A program made the position numbers and the translations under genes. The notes under the pieces were generated by a model. The model made no database searches. It worked only from the letters and a program-made list of their open reading frames with translations, and had not been told where the DNA came from. From Cryptosporidium bovis (taxonomy: Eukaryota; Apicomplexa; Conoidasida; Eucoccidiorida; Cryptosporidiidae), in contig VHIT02000041.1 of the NCBI GenBank assembly GCA_009768925.2, positions 1 through 64,000 on the forward strand: a DNA stretch of 64,000 nucleotides, given 5' to 3'. Shown here in pieces: positions 49,779 through 61,743 of the stretch. Numbering within the stretch: the first letter of the stretch is position 1; the number at the start of each line of letters is the position of its first letter.

Positions 49779-50666
49779 TTTTTCCTTCTCGTTTGTACAA
49801 ATCCTTCAATGAAACAACTTCAAACTACTTGCTTTTTTGGGTATATTATTGTCTATATCAGAGACTCGTTTACAATAAAAAAGCAAAAGTTTATTTAATA
49901 ACTACGCTTTTAAATGTTTTAGTAATGGGGAAAAAACTTTTGTCCCTTTTTTCTCACTAATTTGTTCTCTTAAATTTGACCTCCCCACACACTTATTTTG
50001 GAGCCACTTTTACAAATTACTCATAAATATAATAATTAAAGAAAACCTTACATATATTCAACATTATTCCTCCTTAAAACACCATTTATATTTATTTTGT
50101 TCACTTGTATTCGTTCGTACAACTTTCGTTATTTTGCTTCCTATTTTCTTTCAAATTTGTATATTTTACATGTTAACACTTTCTCTCAAATACTGTATTT
50201 AACTTTTAAACAATGTGTTTCACTTATACATTGTTGATTAGCATTTTTTGTGTTTGTTCTTGTGCACCATTAGTAATATTCACTTTTGGAATTAATAAAA
50301 ATTAATAAAATATACGCGCCCAATTATAATCACTATACCGGTATACATGCAACTTTTTTAGTAATGAAAGCTCTGACAGAAAAGAGTGCAAAATGTTTGC
50401 ATTTAAGATAATTTACCACTGGGAGTGAGGAAAAAAGGACAAAAAAAGGGAATTGCTTAAGAAACCACACTGAAATAAATAAAGGACAAAATGAGTTGAT
50501 GTAAAAAACATTAGATTCTAAAATCATTAGAAAAAAAGCAATGAAAATAAATCTAGAACTTGGTTTGAAAATAAAATTCAAGTATTCTCCAAATTAATTC
50601 ATGTGATCTATTGAATGTCACTTTTTCAAACTTTTAGAGGAATAATGATATATACAGTGATATTGT
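49779..50666. other. intergenic, upstream of MSH2
   Basis: An 888-nt AT-rich gap. I searched it on the minus strand for an exon encoding the missing MSH2 domain I and found none: stops are frequent in all three frames, and the only longer frame (50333-50581) has no resemblance. GCGCCC occurs near 50316. Nothing else was recognised. Confidence 0.5.
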
Positions 50667-51905
50667 TCATATTTCCAATCTCCACCATATAAGATTAATA
50701 CAGGCTTTAATTAGAAAAAAAACGACAATAGGTAATTTAAATATAGATTCGGTCAATTTTGTTGATAAAAAACAAATTTGAGAACTTACCTGAGGCAAAC
50801 AATGCCTTCCTCGGATTAAATGAAATACATGTTGGTTGTCCAATGTGCCCATGGAAAGTTTTTAGCAGCTTTCCAGTGTTTGTTGACCATAAGTGGATAC
50901 TTGTATCTTCTAAACTTTGCAATACAAACTGAGAATCACTTGAAAAAATGGGTTTCGTTTTTGAATTATATCTTTGGTTATCTGAAAAAAAATATTTAAA
51001 CAATTTGAATGATTAAAAACACTATTTAAATAATATTGAAAAATAAACTTACTTTGTGATTTGTTGTGAACCTTATATTCGTGAATTAAATCACCTCTAA
51101 ATGAATTTATTGTGAAAATTCTTCCGTTGTTTGTTTTTACGAGAATATTCCTCCCATTTGGACTAAAAGAAATATGCTCAATACAACCCCTCCTGTCAAT
51201 AATATTTGATAAGTTAAAGGTATCAAATGGGGAAAATGTTTTACAATCATATACAGTTATTATTTGATCATCAGTGGCAATTGCGAATGTCCTTCCATCT
51301 GGATCAAAAGTTGAAACAGGACATTTGTTCTTTGTATTTTGCGTTGATATTGGATTTTCTAACTTGAAATTATATAAAGTTGCCTTTGAATCATCTGTAC
51401 AAGCAATGAATAAATCTTTGTTTGGATGCACTGAAATACCGTTTCCATGAACAATACTAATAATAGAGTTTATTGAGTTTTTTTTATTTATGTAAGTATT
51501 TATTGGTAAAATATTGATAAATTAAGATTTTTATTTAAACAAAAATAGCATTAGAACTTACTTTGACGAAAGCTTCAGAGCTCTAAGATATTTGTTTTCC
51601 TGGATGTCCCAAATTCGAACGAAAGAGTCCCCATCAACTTTATTTGAAGCAACTACGCATAACTTATTGCTATGTGCAAATTTAATTGCATCCAAACTGT
51701 TTTTCCTTGAATGATGAGTCTTTGAAATGTCACCTGATGATATCGTATAAACCCTTAGTATATCATTTTCACATATGAGAAGAGAATCTCCATCTTCACT
51801 CCAATCCATGCACGAGATTGGAGTTACAGCGTCCTTAAATACACGACATGGTCTAAATTTCTTTATTAGTTCGTCATCCAAAGCTACTTTTATATAATTT
51901 GACAT
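50667..51905 (-). CDS. WDR82: WDR82/Swd2 WD40 protein, four exons
   Basis: Four exons (51562-51905, 51053-51456, 50790-50981, 50667-50704; transcribed right to left) join into a 325-residue beta-propeller. Introns are 105, 71 and 85 nt, with donors GTAAGTT, GTAAGTTT and GTAAGT and acceptors ATTAG, TTCAG and TTAAAG. Phases 2, 1 and 1 all match. The order of blades matches WDR82/Swd2: 'ISCMDWSEDGDSLLICEN', 'SVHPNKDLFIACTDDS', 'PVSTFDPDGRTFAIATDD', 'ISFSPNGRNILVKTNNGRI', and the last exon supplies the terminal 'ACINLIWWRLEI', parallel to the 'ACSNMAFW' end of the family. Swd2 belongs to the COMPASS/Set1 H3K4 methyltransferase and to RNA polymerase II termination complexes. A TTGGCGCC element lies 185 nt before the ATG. 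Confidence 0.92.
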
Positions 51906-52270
51906 TAAATATCTGTAATTTCAGGAAAGATAAAAGAAGAGAATGTCACTGCAAAATAATACAAACCTTATTAGTCCTTGTTTATCATCAAACGGTAGAC
52001 AAATAAACAGTTTTACAGCTTCGGTAAATACAGCAGCATTCCACTCTATATTTATATAACACAGGCATAAGATGATACTAAAGACAATTTGGCGCCTTTT
52101 AAGTGATATTCATATAGATGCCAATGTTCTTTGCCTTAGAAAGAAAATAACAGTGGTTAAACAAAGAAATGGATAGGAACAGATAACAGAGTACAGAACT
52201 AAATATCATTTAAAAACAGATTGTTTTTCATTTAACGTGGTGAAAAATTTGAATGATATAAAACCGCAAA
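51906..52270. promoter_or_regulatory. promoter region of WDR82
   Basis: A 365-nt gap between the WDR82 start and the 3' end of the SET gene. TGGCGCC lies at 52090-52096, 185 nt before the ATG. No ORF was seen. Confidence 0.5.
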
Positions 52271-53111
52271 TTATTCATCCTCACTGGCATTCTCTTCACA
52301 AAAATAGAAAAGTGGGGAATGATAGATGTCTCTGCGAATAATGTCCCCAATGTCAATGCCATCCCCATTTACATCATCAGTAAAGAAGTCAAAGAATGAA
52401 AATATCTCTTCGTTATTTAATTCATCCTCTTCTTTACTATTGCCCTCCTTGAATAATCTTTTTGAGATTCTTGATTTTGGAGATTCACTTCTCCATTTAA
52501 TTTTAGTAACCTCCTTAACTGTTTCAACTCCATCTTTGAAAATAACATGTTTAATAAGAACACTTGGTTCCATGTGTTCTGAAACAGAATCATCAAAAGT
52601 AAGTTTAATTTTGTAAGATCCCTCGTCATCCAAGTTGTCATCAAGCTCAATATCTTTTAAATGCTCTAAAACTTCGATATCCTCATTTTGCATACTTTCT
52701 ATAAATACAGGATGTTTTGATATGGTTCTTGCCCAAAATTTGGGTATTTTCTCGATAATTTCTCTTCTCTTCACGAACATTGGTTTCTTTTTTTCATCGA
52801 ATTGTCTTTGAATCACCATTTGCTCTTTAGCACATTCCTTGTCAAGTTCCATAAGCTTTGAATCAACTATAAATGCGAGTAAGGATGCAACAATGCAAGT
52901 AAATAGACGGATTTACAGTGAACGGCCAGAAAGGGGAAAACTTACCTTCTTCTAACTCAATAAGGAGTTGATCACTTAGTTCTTCAACTTGTTTATCTCT
53001 AAAGGGGGTTTAATTGATAAAATATTGAAAAAATATACCGAATTCTTCTTAAACATACCCTTTATCTGAGTTCTCGACTGCATTGTCATTGTCTAACCTT
53101 TGCTTTTTCAT
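52271..53111 (-). CDS. SET: SET/NAP-family histone chaperone, three exons
   Basis: Exons 53059-53111, 52946-52998 and 52271-52866 (right to left) give a 233-residue protein. The introns are 60 nt (donor GTATGT, acceptor TTTAG, phase 2) and 79 nt (donor GTAAGTT, acceptor TATAG, phase 1). The joined sequence has the NAP-fold dimerisation helix ('KQVEELSDQLLIELEEVDSK', then 'DKECAKEQMVIQRQFDEKK') and the core 'REIIEKIPKFWARTISKHP', which is the hallmark of SET/NAP proteins (compare R-x-x-x-I-x-x-I-P-x-F-W). The end is acidic and aromatic ('FDFFTDDVNGDGIDIGDII', then 'SPLFYF'). The family moves histones, mostly H2A-H2B, and SET also inhibits PP2A. It resembles SET (short) more than NAP1. A TGGCGCCA lies 180 nt upstream, shared with the coiled-coil gene. 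Confidence 0.92.
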
Positions 53112-53485
53112 CTTGGATGATTGAATTTAAACTATAAACGAAGCAAGCTTATTCGCAAAAAAAACGATTAATTGAGCACGACCTTACCTAAGATCTTCTC
53201 TACAGACAAGTACATTAACATATTTCTACACTTATGTCAATTATTTAGTACCAGAACAAAATTTAATTATTTGACAGACCCGCCCAAACATGGCGCCATT
53301 TATATGGTTTTTGAACGACATGTACATGTTAATAGAATAGTGTGAAGAAAGTGGGATAAAAAGAAGCAAAGTACAACCTGGTAATGGAGCAGGTATAATT
53401 AATATTTAAACTTTTATCAAAATAAAATATGTAACGTTGATCATGCATCAAAAGAAAAGATAGGTCAAGTATAAAAAATATCAAA
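53112..53485. promoter_or_regulatory. bidirectional promoter, SET and coiled-coil gene
   Basis: A 374-nt head-to-head gap. The perfect TGGCGCCA at 53291-53298 lies almost in the middle, 180 nt from the SET start and 188 nt from the coiled-coil start. No ORF was seen. Confidence 0.5.
53291..53298. promoter_or_regulatory. TGGCGCCA palindrome (E2F/DP-like)
   Basis: A perfect palindrome equidistant from two divergent start codons, the cleanest bidirectional example in the window. Confidence 0.6.
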
Positions 53486-55217
53486 ATGTCATCAGATGAA
53501 AGTGGATTAGCAAATCAGGGGGTACAATTAATAGATTCGGGTGGATCATATAAGAAGAGTGACTATATGGATTATGTATCTCATTTGCAAAGCAGTGCAA
53601 ATCAGCTGAGATATGAGAATAATGTCCTAAAGACCGATAATGCAAATTTGGTAGCTAAATTGGACAGAGCAGTAAGCAAGAATAGAAGTGGTGTAAATGT
53701 ACCAGAAAATGCTACAACTGAGGAGATAGCTGAAGCTTTTAGAAAGCTTAATGAGGAAAACTGTAGACTTAAAAGAGAAATGGAACGTTTAATTCGTTCG
53801 AACACTAGATACAAATTAGCTATGCAAAACAGAGACCCAAGTTTAATGCCTTCAGAAGACTATAATAATAATTTATCATCAAATTCAGCTGATAATGGGG
53901 AGAAGCTTTGCCAATGCGAGTATATACTTAATGAAATTCTAGAAACTGTTTCTTACAAGCTTGAAACATATGAAAAGCATATTTGGGAACACAGATTGAC
54001 TACTTTAACTAATGAGAGAGACGAAATAGCAGTACAGAATATTTCGCTTGTAGACAGACTTGCAGAAATTGAAGCAATTATTAAGGTTGATCATGTTTTA
54101 GCAGAAAGATTTAATGTTCCATTGGAGGGAAGCGATGAAAAAAATCAAATATTAACGTTACATAGAAAGCTAGGTTTTGCGTTGGATGTGAATCAACAAC
54201 TTGAAAGAAGACTTGCTTTTGAGACTCAGCTTTCACGTTCCTGGCAGAGCAATATGCATACGATCGTTAGTGAGGTAAGTTAATCATAGACACAAATTTG
54301 GCTTAAATAAGTTAAGTTAATTTGTTTTTTTATCAATATTTACTATTGAAACAAAAATATATGCATATATACGAACTTTTAATATGGTATTAATCTAATA
54401 ATGTCTCATATTTAATGCAGCTAAGACAATATTTGTATGAATTAAGCGCAGTAATAAAGAGAAAAGATGGGTGCGAAATGTTTAGAACAATAGGGAACAA
54501 GGGTAAGTTGCATAGTATGAAATATTGTAAATAAATGTTAATAACTGTGTTCAAACATTAATAGAAATAGTAAACGGAGTTTCAAACGATAATGGAAAAC
54601 CACTTGGAGGAACAGGTATTCAAGGAGGGTTTAGAAATGCAGACCGTGAAAGTTTGAAGTTATTGAGATTAGCTAAACAAAGAATAGAAGCAGATACAAA
54701 AAGATTAGAAACGTGTAACAGAAGGATAATTGAACTTGAGAATGAAGTCGCTTCCCTAAGGGTACGTAATCACTCTTATATATATAAAGAAGGAGCTATT
54801 GATCATGGCATTGCGAGTAAAGAGATGATGAGATCTATAATGCCGCCTCCAAAGGATAATCGGTCAGACCTAACAATTGGTTTGGTAAATAGACTCTCTA
54901 AGGTACAGGAAAGTGGGGATGCCTTAAAAACGAACAAGAGCTCCGTGAAAGAAGGAGAAATATTGAATTACGACATCGAGTTTGACAAAAATGCGGATAA
55001 TGGAGATTTTATAAAATTAACTGTATCCGAAGATGTTAAACAAGAAAAAACACATGATTTAGAGAGTGGCAATCATGATCATACTAGTAATAGTCATGGT
55101 CATGAGCAAGATGATGTAAATTCACGGGAAACAAGTCACATTCATCAAAGTACACATAGAAGCAGTCATAGTCAAGGGCATTCACATTCCCATAGAAGTC
55201 ATAGATCTTCGTCATAA
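53486..55217 (+). CDS. coiled-coil protein with His/Ser-rich tail, three exons
   Basis: Exons 53486-54274, 54421-54502 and 54565-55217 join (introns of 146 nt, phase 0, and 62 nt, phase 1; donors GTAAGT, acceptors TGCAG and AATAG) into a 507-residue protein. Three separately visible frames are thereby unified. The N-terminal third is a coiled coil ('YMDYVSHLQSSANQLRYENN', then 'EIAEAFRKLNEENCRLKRE'). A second helical region covers about 150-270, and exon 3 has a further coiled coil ('LLRLAKQRIEADTKRLETC'). The last 60 residues are a His/Ser/Gly/Asp tail ('HSQGHSHSHRSHRSSS'), which could bind metal ions or simply be low complexity. I do not recognise the family. The following gene begins only 275 nt downstream on the same strand, so the two may be functionally linked. 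Confidence 0.8.
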
Positions 55218-55492
55218 TCACTTTACATATCAGAATAATAAACATGAAATATTATTGATATTTGTGTGGATATGTAATGATTTACTTGCAAAAAAATGTG
55301 ATCAATATAGAGCCTTTCTATATAGATAAAAAGTGAATAAAAATAAATGTACTAATTGCATTTAAATGATATAAAAATTAAATTAAAATTAACTTTGCTA
55401 TTTTAATACTTAAATAACATGTATTTATTTAATTAATCCGAAAATAAATGTCAATTTTTTTGAATATTTTCCTCTAATTTTAGGTTCAAATA

Positions 55493-58400
55493 ATGAAAAA
55501 CAAGAATTCAGTTTTTGCTTCGGAAGTTTCAAGTGCTGGATTGGACAACATAGGTAGGAATTCAATGTTAGCAAATGAAAATGGTAAGTTTTTTTTAAAT
55601 ATTTCAATATTAAATTTAATTAAATAACCATAAAATTTTAAAGGTCTGAGGTACAATTTATATAGAGGAAGAATAGAAAAGTTATCAGGATGGTTAGAAG
55701 ACCAAGTAGTTTGTAGTCATATATTTAGTAAAATGAAGGAGATAAGAAATAGAAGAATTACAGATGCAATGGTAATCAGACCAATAAAAAATGATGAAAA
55801 AGGCAATGATCGTGAGAGCAATAAGAAACAAATTAAGAGCTTACATGAAGATAAAGATTTGGGGCCCATGGAAATATATATGATGCAGGATGCTGAAAGA
55901 AGAGCAAGCCAAATAATTAGACGTTCAGGTTTTGTTCCAGCGTCAATGGATATGCTTTTGAGGAACAATAAACCTTTTTTATCACTCAGTTCTGAAAAAA
56001 GTATGGGACAGAAAACAAATTCGTTTAAAGATAAGGGTGACAATAACTCGAACATAGTAGATACTTGGTTATCTAGTGGGATGTCACCAGGTGATTTTCA
56101 ACTTGAGATGCCAAGTGAATATGACAATTGGAAAACTCAGAGAATGTTGGAAATGTTGGCACCAGACATTAGAATACGAAAAAATTTGCTAAATGAATCA
56201 CTGAATAAAATAAAACCAATACCATTAGAGAATAAAGAAAACGATAATATTGAGGATTTAGATGAAAATACTTTGGCTAAAAATACGGAATGCTTGTTTG
56301 CTCCACCATTAGTGATGCCTAGTATAAAACCCAATTCATCATCAAGAAAAACGTTATCTCCTAGTGGAAAGAATCCAGCTAAAAAACCACATTCCCCAGT
56401 TAGAATAGGAATAGATATGAATGAAATAGCAAAAGTAGTAGTTAAACAAGTGCATAATAGTTTTGAGTCTACATTCAATGATAATAAGAATGAAATAGGA
56501 AAAAGGATAGATTCTTTAAGTGATCAAATAAGGATTTTGGAGGACAAGACAAATAAATTAATGGAAGAAAGCAACAGCCCAAAACATTGTGAAATGGAAA
56601 AACTAAAAGAAATAGAGGAAATAGTCAAGGGAATTAAAAAAAATAATGATGAGAAGTTAATATTAAGGCAACCACAACCATCAACACAACTACCAACACA
56701 ATCACCACCACCACAACCACCAACACAATCACCACCAATAGTATCACTTAAAAGTGAAGTTATAGCACAACCTCCAGTACTGAAACCTTCGTTAAAGAAT
56801 ATAACAACCCAAAAACAACATGAAAAGGTAATAGTAAAATTTTCACAATATTTCTTAATGTTTAAGAAAAAAATACTAAAATGTTACAGTAAATTAAGTT
56901 TGGCATTTAAGGATATGGAACCAAATTTAGATAATGGGGTAACTATGCAAAATTTTGCGAGATTTTTGAAAAAGAACAAGATACCAGGTAGTGAAGTGGA
57001 TCATAATAAATTATTTGAGGAATTGATGGAACAAAACAAAGTTATTACAAAATTATCACTATATAAAAAAGTACATCCAATATATGAAGATTTCTCTGAA
57101 GTAAAGTTAACTGATTTTGTTAAAGTTTTGGATGAGTTATACGAAGGATGTGAACTTCCATTATTAGTTTCAACCTTTAAAAATACAACTTTGTCAAAAT
57201 CAACATTTGTAAAATTTGGTCAAGATCAATTGGGATTGAGTAATTTGAGTATGAATAAAATATGGGATAATTACATAGAATTAACAGGTGATAATGATTC
57301 AAATTCTGAAAAATTAATTCAAATTATTATGAATATAAGAAAGGAATTGGGAATAGATGAGGTTAAAGAAAAAGATGTTAATGATAACGAACTAGAAACT
57401 CAATATAAAAAGGAGACAAAGGATGAAACAAATAATAGTAACAATAATAATACTAATGATAATATTAATATTGGTAATGAAGTTGATAATAATACAAATA
57501 AAAATAATGAAAATAATGATTTACAGGTAGATATTACATTAAATAAACTAGATAGTAAAATAGAGTTGCAAAGTGCAAAAATATATACAAATAAATCAGA
57601 CTCAAGAGAGTATAAGAGACTAGATTCAATAAGAGAAGAGAAATCACAGTCACAATCGTTATTGTCATCTCTATCTTCCTCTAGATCATCTTTATCCTCA
57701 GTTTCATCAAGGTCTGGGTCGGCTTCAAATTCGTCTTCACTATTATCACAATCATTAGAAAAGGATAAAGATAATATTAAAAAACTAGATTCAAGTAGGG
57801 ATACAAAGTTGAATTCAGATCAGAATTTAAATTCTAATTCCAATTCAAGTTCAAATTCACGTTCTAACTCGGTTTCAAGTTCTGATTCCGATTCTAATTC
57901 TGATTCTGAGTCAAAGATAAAATCTACAGAAGAAATTAAACCATTAAAGAGTGGTGATGAAATTGATAGTGATAATAATACTTTATCAGAATCAGACAAT
58001 AATTCTGAAGTATCCAAGAATAAAGAATTGAGAAAGAATTCGATAGTAAGCTTCGATGAAAGCAAAAATAATAATATTGGTGATGTTACCAACAGAAAAA
58101 TTAGTTTTAAAGAAGAAAGAAAAGAGTCATTGTTATCACAATCATCGTCATTGTCATCATTATTATCATCTTTACATGAGGAGGAGTTAATCAATGAACA
58201 GAACGAAAGTTCGGAAGTAGAAAAACTGATAATGCAAGATCCAACAAAAAGAGCAATATATATGAACTTAAATCCGGAAACTGAGAACTTGCCATTGGAG
58301 GATAGGTTGAAGAAAAGAATAATAGAAGTTTATGACACAGTGGGGAACGGATATAAAGTAATGTGTGGAGGTGACGTAAAGAAAATGGCAAGTATATCGG

Positions 58401-61400
58401 ATTTCGGAGATTTTATTGAAGGTTTGAATATATACTTATCATTTTCAGAAAGTAAAGAGTTTTATAATAAAATAGTGAATAAAAAAGACAATGGTTTAAC
58501 GGTTGGGTTGTTGTATTCATTTGTATATGATTTACCACAGACAACAGCAGATCCGGAAATAATATTTAAACACTTAAAGGAAATATATGGTGGGGTTAAT
58601 GAGGCATTTAAATTGGGAAATGTTTATGACCAGGATACAATGAATTTGGACGATTTTGTGAGAATATGTAAAGATTCAGGTTATAGTAATAAGTCACTAG
58701 GTAAATTATATGGTGAAATGACTGGCAATATAGAAGGGGGATTGGTTGAGGTTCAGGATGTGATCCAATGTATAGAAGGACATATAACACCAAAGGAAGT
58801 ATACAAGGATGAATCGTATAGAAACTCGCAATGGGCTTTGTGGCGAGTAACACCATGTAGAAAGCTATCATTAAACCCATCAATAAGAAAGGGTGAGATA
58901 GATACTGTAGTTGATTCATTATTAAGTAATATGAAAATATTTAAAAATATAGGCAAAGAAGAGTTATACAATATAGTAGACACATATTTTATGAGAGAAA
59001 AATTGCAGAGCTCAAGCCAGATAATGGGCAAAAATGAAGATGGTTATTCTTTATCAGTAATAACAACAGGAGGAGTTGATTCAATAGAATCACTTTGGTA
59101 TGGTGAAAATATAATAGAGAGTTATAAAGCAGGAGATTTACTAGGTTTAGAAATGATTGAGAAAAAACCAAGTACAAAAATGTTGAGAACAAACTCTGAA
59201 ACAATATTATGGAAATTAACACCGGAAATATGGGAAAAGAAAGTAAAACCGAGAACAGAAGAATTGAAAGATAACTTCATATCAATAAAAGATTACTATG
59301 AAAATGATAAGATATTCTCGAAATTAAGTGATCCAAAAAGAAAAGAATTATTAGATAATACAACATTTACAAGATATCCTTCAAAAACATGTATATTTAA
59401 ACAAGGTGAATTGGCAAAAGATTTTATATTAGTATTTGATGGATCTGTAAGTTTAAAAGTTGATGGTGATTTTAGCATGATTCCTGAAAATTACAGAGAT
59501 AAAACACCAGGTACAAGTATAGGTGATAAATATTTATTTAATGAATTGGAATATCCGTATAGCTGTTATTGTAGTTCAAAATCAGAGAATGTAATAATAG
59601 CTACAATATCAGGGAGTGTAATAAACAGTGTACTAAGTGAGGAAGTGAAAAAAGAATTGGTGGAACTGGAATCCAAGTACGAAAAAAAGTTCCCAATACC
59701 TGTTCAAAGTAATGTGAGATTTCCAGACTTAAAAATAGTTCCAAAAGCAGGTAAGATGTCTCCTAAAGTAAAAACCGATAAAATTAAGACTAATATTGAT
59801 GATTCTGGAAATAAAAATAAAAGCGATGATGAAAAGGTTGATTTAGAAAACGGTAAGAGTGACGTAAGTGAAGATAATGATTCAAATAACAATTCTAAAG
59901 ATGAAAACAAGATTGAAGAGAAATCATTAAATAATAAAAAGATAAATCTAGAATATCTAAAATCAGATATACAATCAAGAATATTAAGAAAACACATGAG
60001 TTTATATGAATGTTTTAATTATATCTATGAGGAGTATGTTACAAAAGAGCATAAAGAGAAATTCAAAAACAATCCACCAATATCATTATTCGATGAAGAA
60101 TGCCAACCGAGTAAAGAATATATAAAGAAATGGCCAAAATATGATAAATTATTTATAGGTAACTGGGTAGATATGGATGCTTTTGCGGAATATGTTTCCG
60201 AGTATTTGCACATTAATGCAACATTTACTGACTTAACAAAAATATTTGAAGGTTTAAGTGAGCCATTAACCGATAGATTGTATATAGGTACTTTTTATAG
60301 AAATTTTGAAAAAATATCAGAATTATCATTAAGAGACTTCAATAGGAGACTGGTGGAAATAGACGGTGGAGTGTACAACACATTCACAAAGTTAGGTGGT
60401 GTTGTACCGGGAGGAAGTGTTTCTACAGATACCTTTATAGTAATAGGAGGTAGAGCAGGATTTACACGTCCTGAAGCAACAGAATTGTTTTTGAAGCAGT
60501 TAGATATATTAAAAAGCAAAACGGTATCGTTAAGTACATTAATTAAATTGGTGTCTTCTGAAATAACAATAAAAGAAGCAAAGGAACTTGAATCTGGTTA
60601 TGGATTATTTAATATGGCACAAGATTACTTTAGTGGAGGTGGTGAAACGGTATCAAAATTATTATGTAATAGTGATGGAAATATAGACTACAGCAAATTT
60701 AAGCCTAAATTTGAGAATATAGTTTGTGAAGATGAGAAATTACTGAGTGAGATAATGAAGGATGAAAATAATATGAGATTATTAGATTCATTTGATTATT
60801 TGGAGCCTATTGCTGTATTAAATACAAATCAAAGACTATGGTTATTATCATTATTAGAGAAAAAGTACGTGAAGAAAGGTAACAAATTTTTAAATCAGGG
60901 TGATCCGAATGCACCATTGGTAATAGTATATAAAGGTGTTGTCTCCGTAATGCAAACAGGTTTCTTTGGTTATGACTCAAAATTGGAGGAGATAAAAATT
61001 GAAAATAAGGTGAGATTGTACGGTTGGAAGGAGTATTATTCAAGCAAGCAGGCAATAGAAGTTTCTTTAATTGCTGAAAAAGATAGTATAGTTTACTTAT
61101 TATCTAGAAAAGAAACGGATCAGTTAGTTGAAATGATAAATGATAGAGTTGAAAAAATTAAAAATATATATTTAATACTGTTAAAAACACCAAATATAAG
61201 AGATTGGCCTACAAATGTACTTGAAATATTTTCATGTTGTTTGAAAGTAGAGATATATAACAATCAAGATGTGATATTAGAAATGGGTCCATGCAATAGC
61301 AAGGAATTAAAGTTCTATATAATAGTTAAAGGTGAGGTTTCAATACAAGGGATTCCAATAGGTGATATGGAGGAAATAAGTGATTATAATATTGGTAAAA

Positions 61401-61639
61401 ATAGATATTTTGGCGAATGGTCAATTATTAATAACTTCGATGAGAGAACATCCACAGTGATATCAAATTGTGATAATACATGTTTGCTTTCTATACCTAA
61501 ACGTGATTTTAAACGTGTATTGAGTTTAATAGGCGATTATGCACTACATAGATTTCAGGACTATGGGTTGCAGTTGTATCACTTTTCGCCAAAACACTCA
61601 AAAAAGTTTAATAGTAAAATAAGAGTGAACCCGAATTAG
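55493..61639 (+). CDS. large protein with four cyclic-nucleotide-binding-like domains
   Basis: Exon 1 (55493-55583, 30 codons plus one base) and exon 2 (55644-61639) join over a 60-nt intron (donor GTAAGTTT, acceptor TTAAAG, phase 1) to give 2028 residues, 60 more than the frame starting at 55733. Order: short helical leader; coiled coil (about 285-360); Pro/Gln-rich stretch (366-395); three helical, EF-hand-like repeat blocks (about 424-600, 916-1079, 1466-1673) with Asn/Ser and Ser/Asp low complexity between the first two; and four CNB-type domains at about 1125-1235, 1253-1373, 1744-1866 and 1893-2017. Only the last has a full phosphate-binding cassette, 'FGEWSIINNFDERTSTVI', with the key Glu and Arg. 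No kinase, GEF or channel part follows. It could sense cGMP or cAMP as a scaffold. Confidence 0.8.
56671..56742 (+). repeat. CAACCACCA-type tandem repeat coding for Pro/Gln/Thr/Ser
   Basis: An imperfect in-frame repeat (CCA/CAA/ACA triplets) within the CNB gene, encoding a Pro/Gln-rich linker. Copy number may vary between isolates. Confidence 0.7.
57815..57915 (+). repeat. Ser/Asn/Asp-coding hexamer-like repeats
   Basis: Runs of TCA/AAT/GAT-type codons in short tandem (Asn-Ser and Asp-Ser pairs) within the low-complexity linker of the CNB gene. The antisense frame (57820-58194) is a shadow of this composition. Confidence 0.65.
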
Positions 61640-61743
61640 TTATTTTGTCAAGTATTATATAATTAGATGTGCATAATAAATATAGGTTTTTGTTTCATTC
61701 TTTCTCATGATTATAATAAAATAAATTTTTTGGCCAAGTTGGT

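Noticed and set aside
54764-54775. AGG-GTACGT as a further donor in the coiled-coil gene
   Set aside because: The open frame runs on for 150 codons with the same composition, so splicing here is unnecessary. It could still be an alternative donor.
57820-58194. Minus-strand Leu/Ser/Asp-rich frame
   Set aside because: Shadow of the Ser/Asn/Asp repeats of the CNB gene on the other strand.
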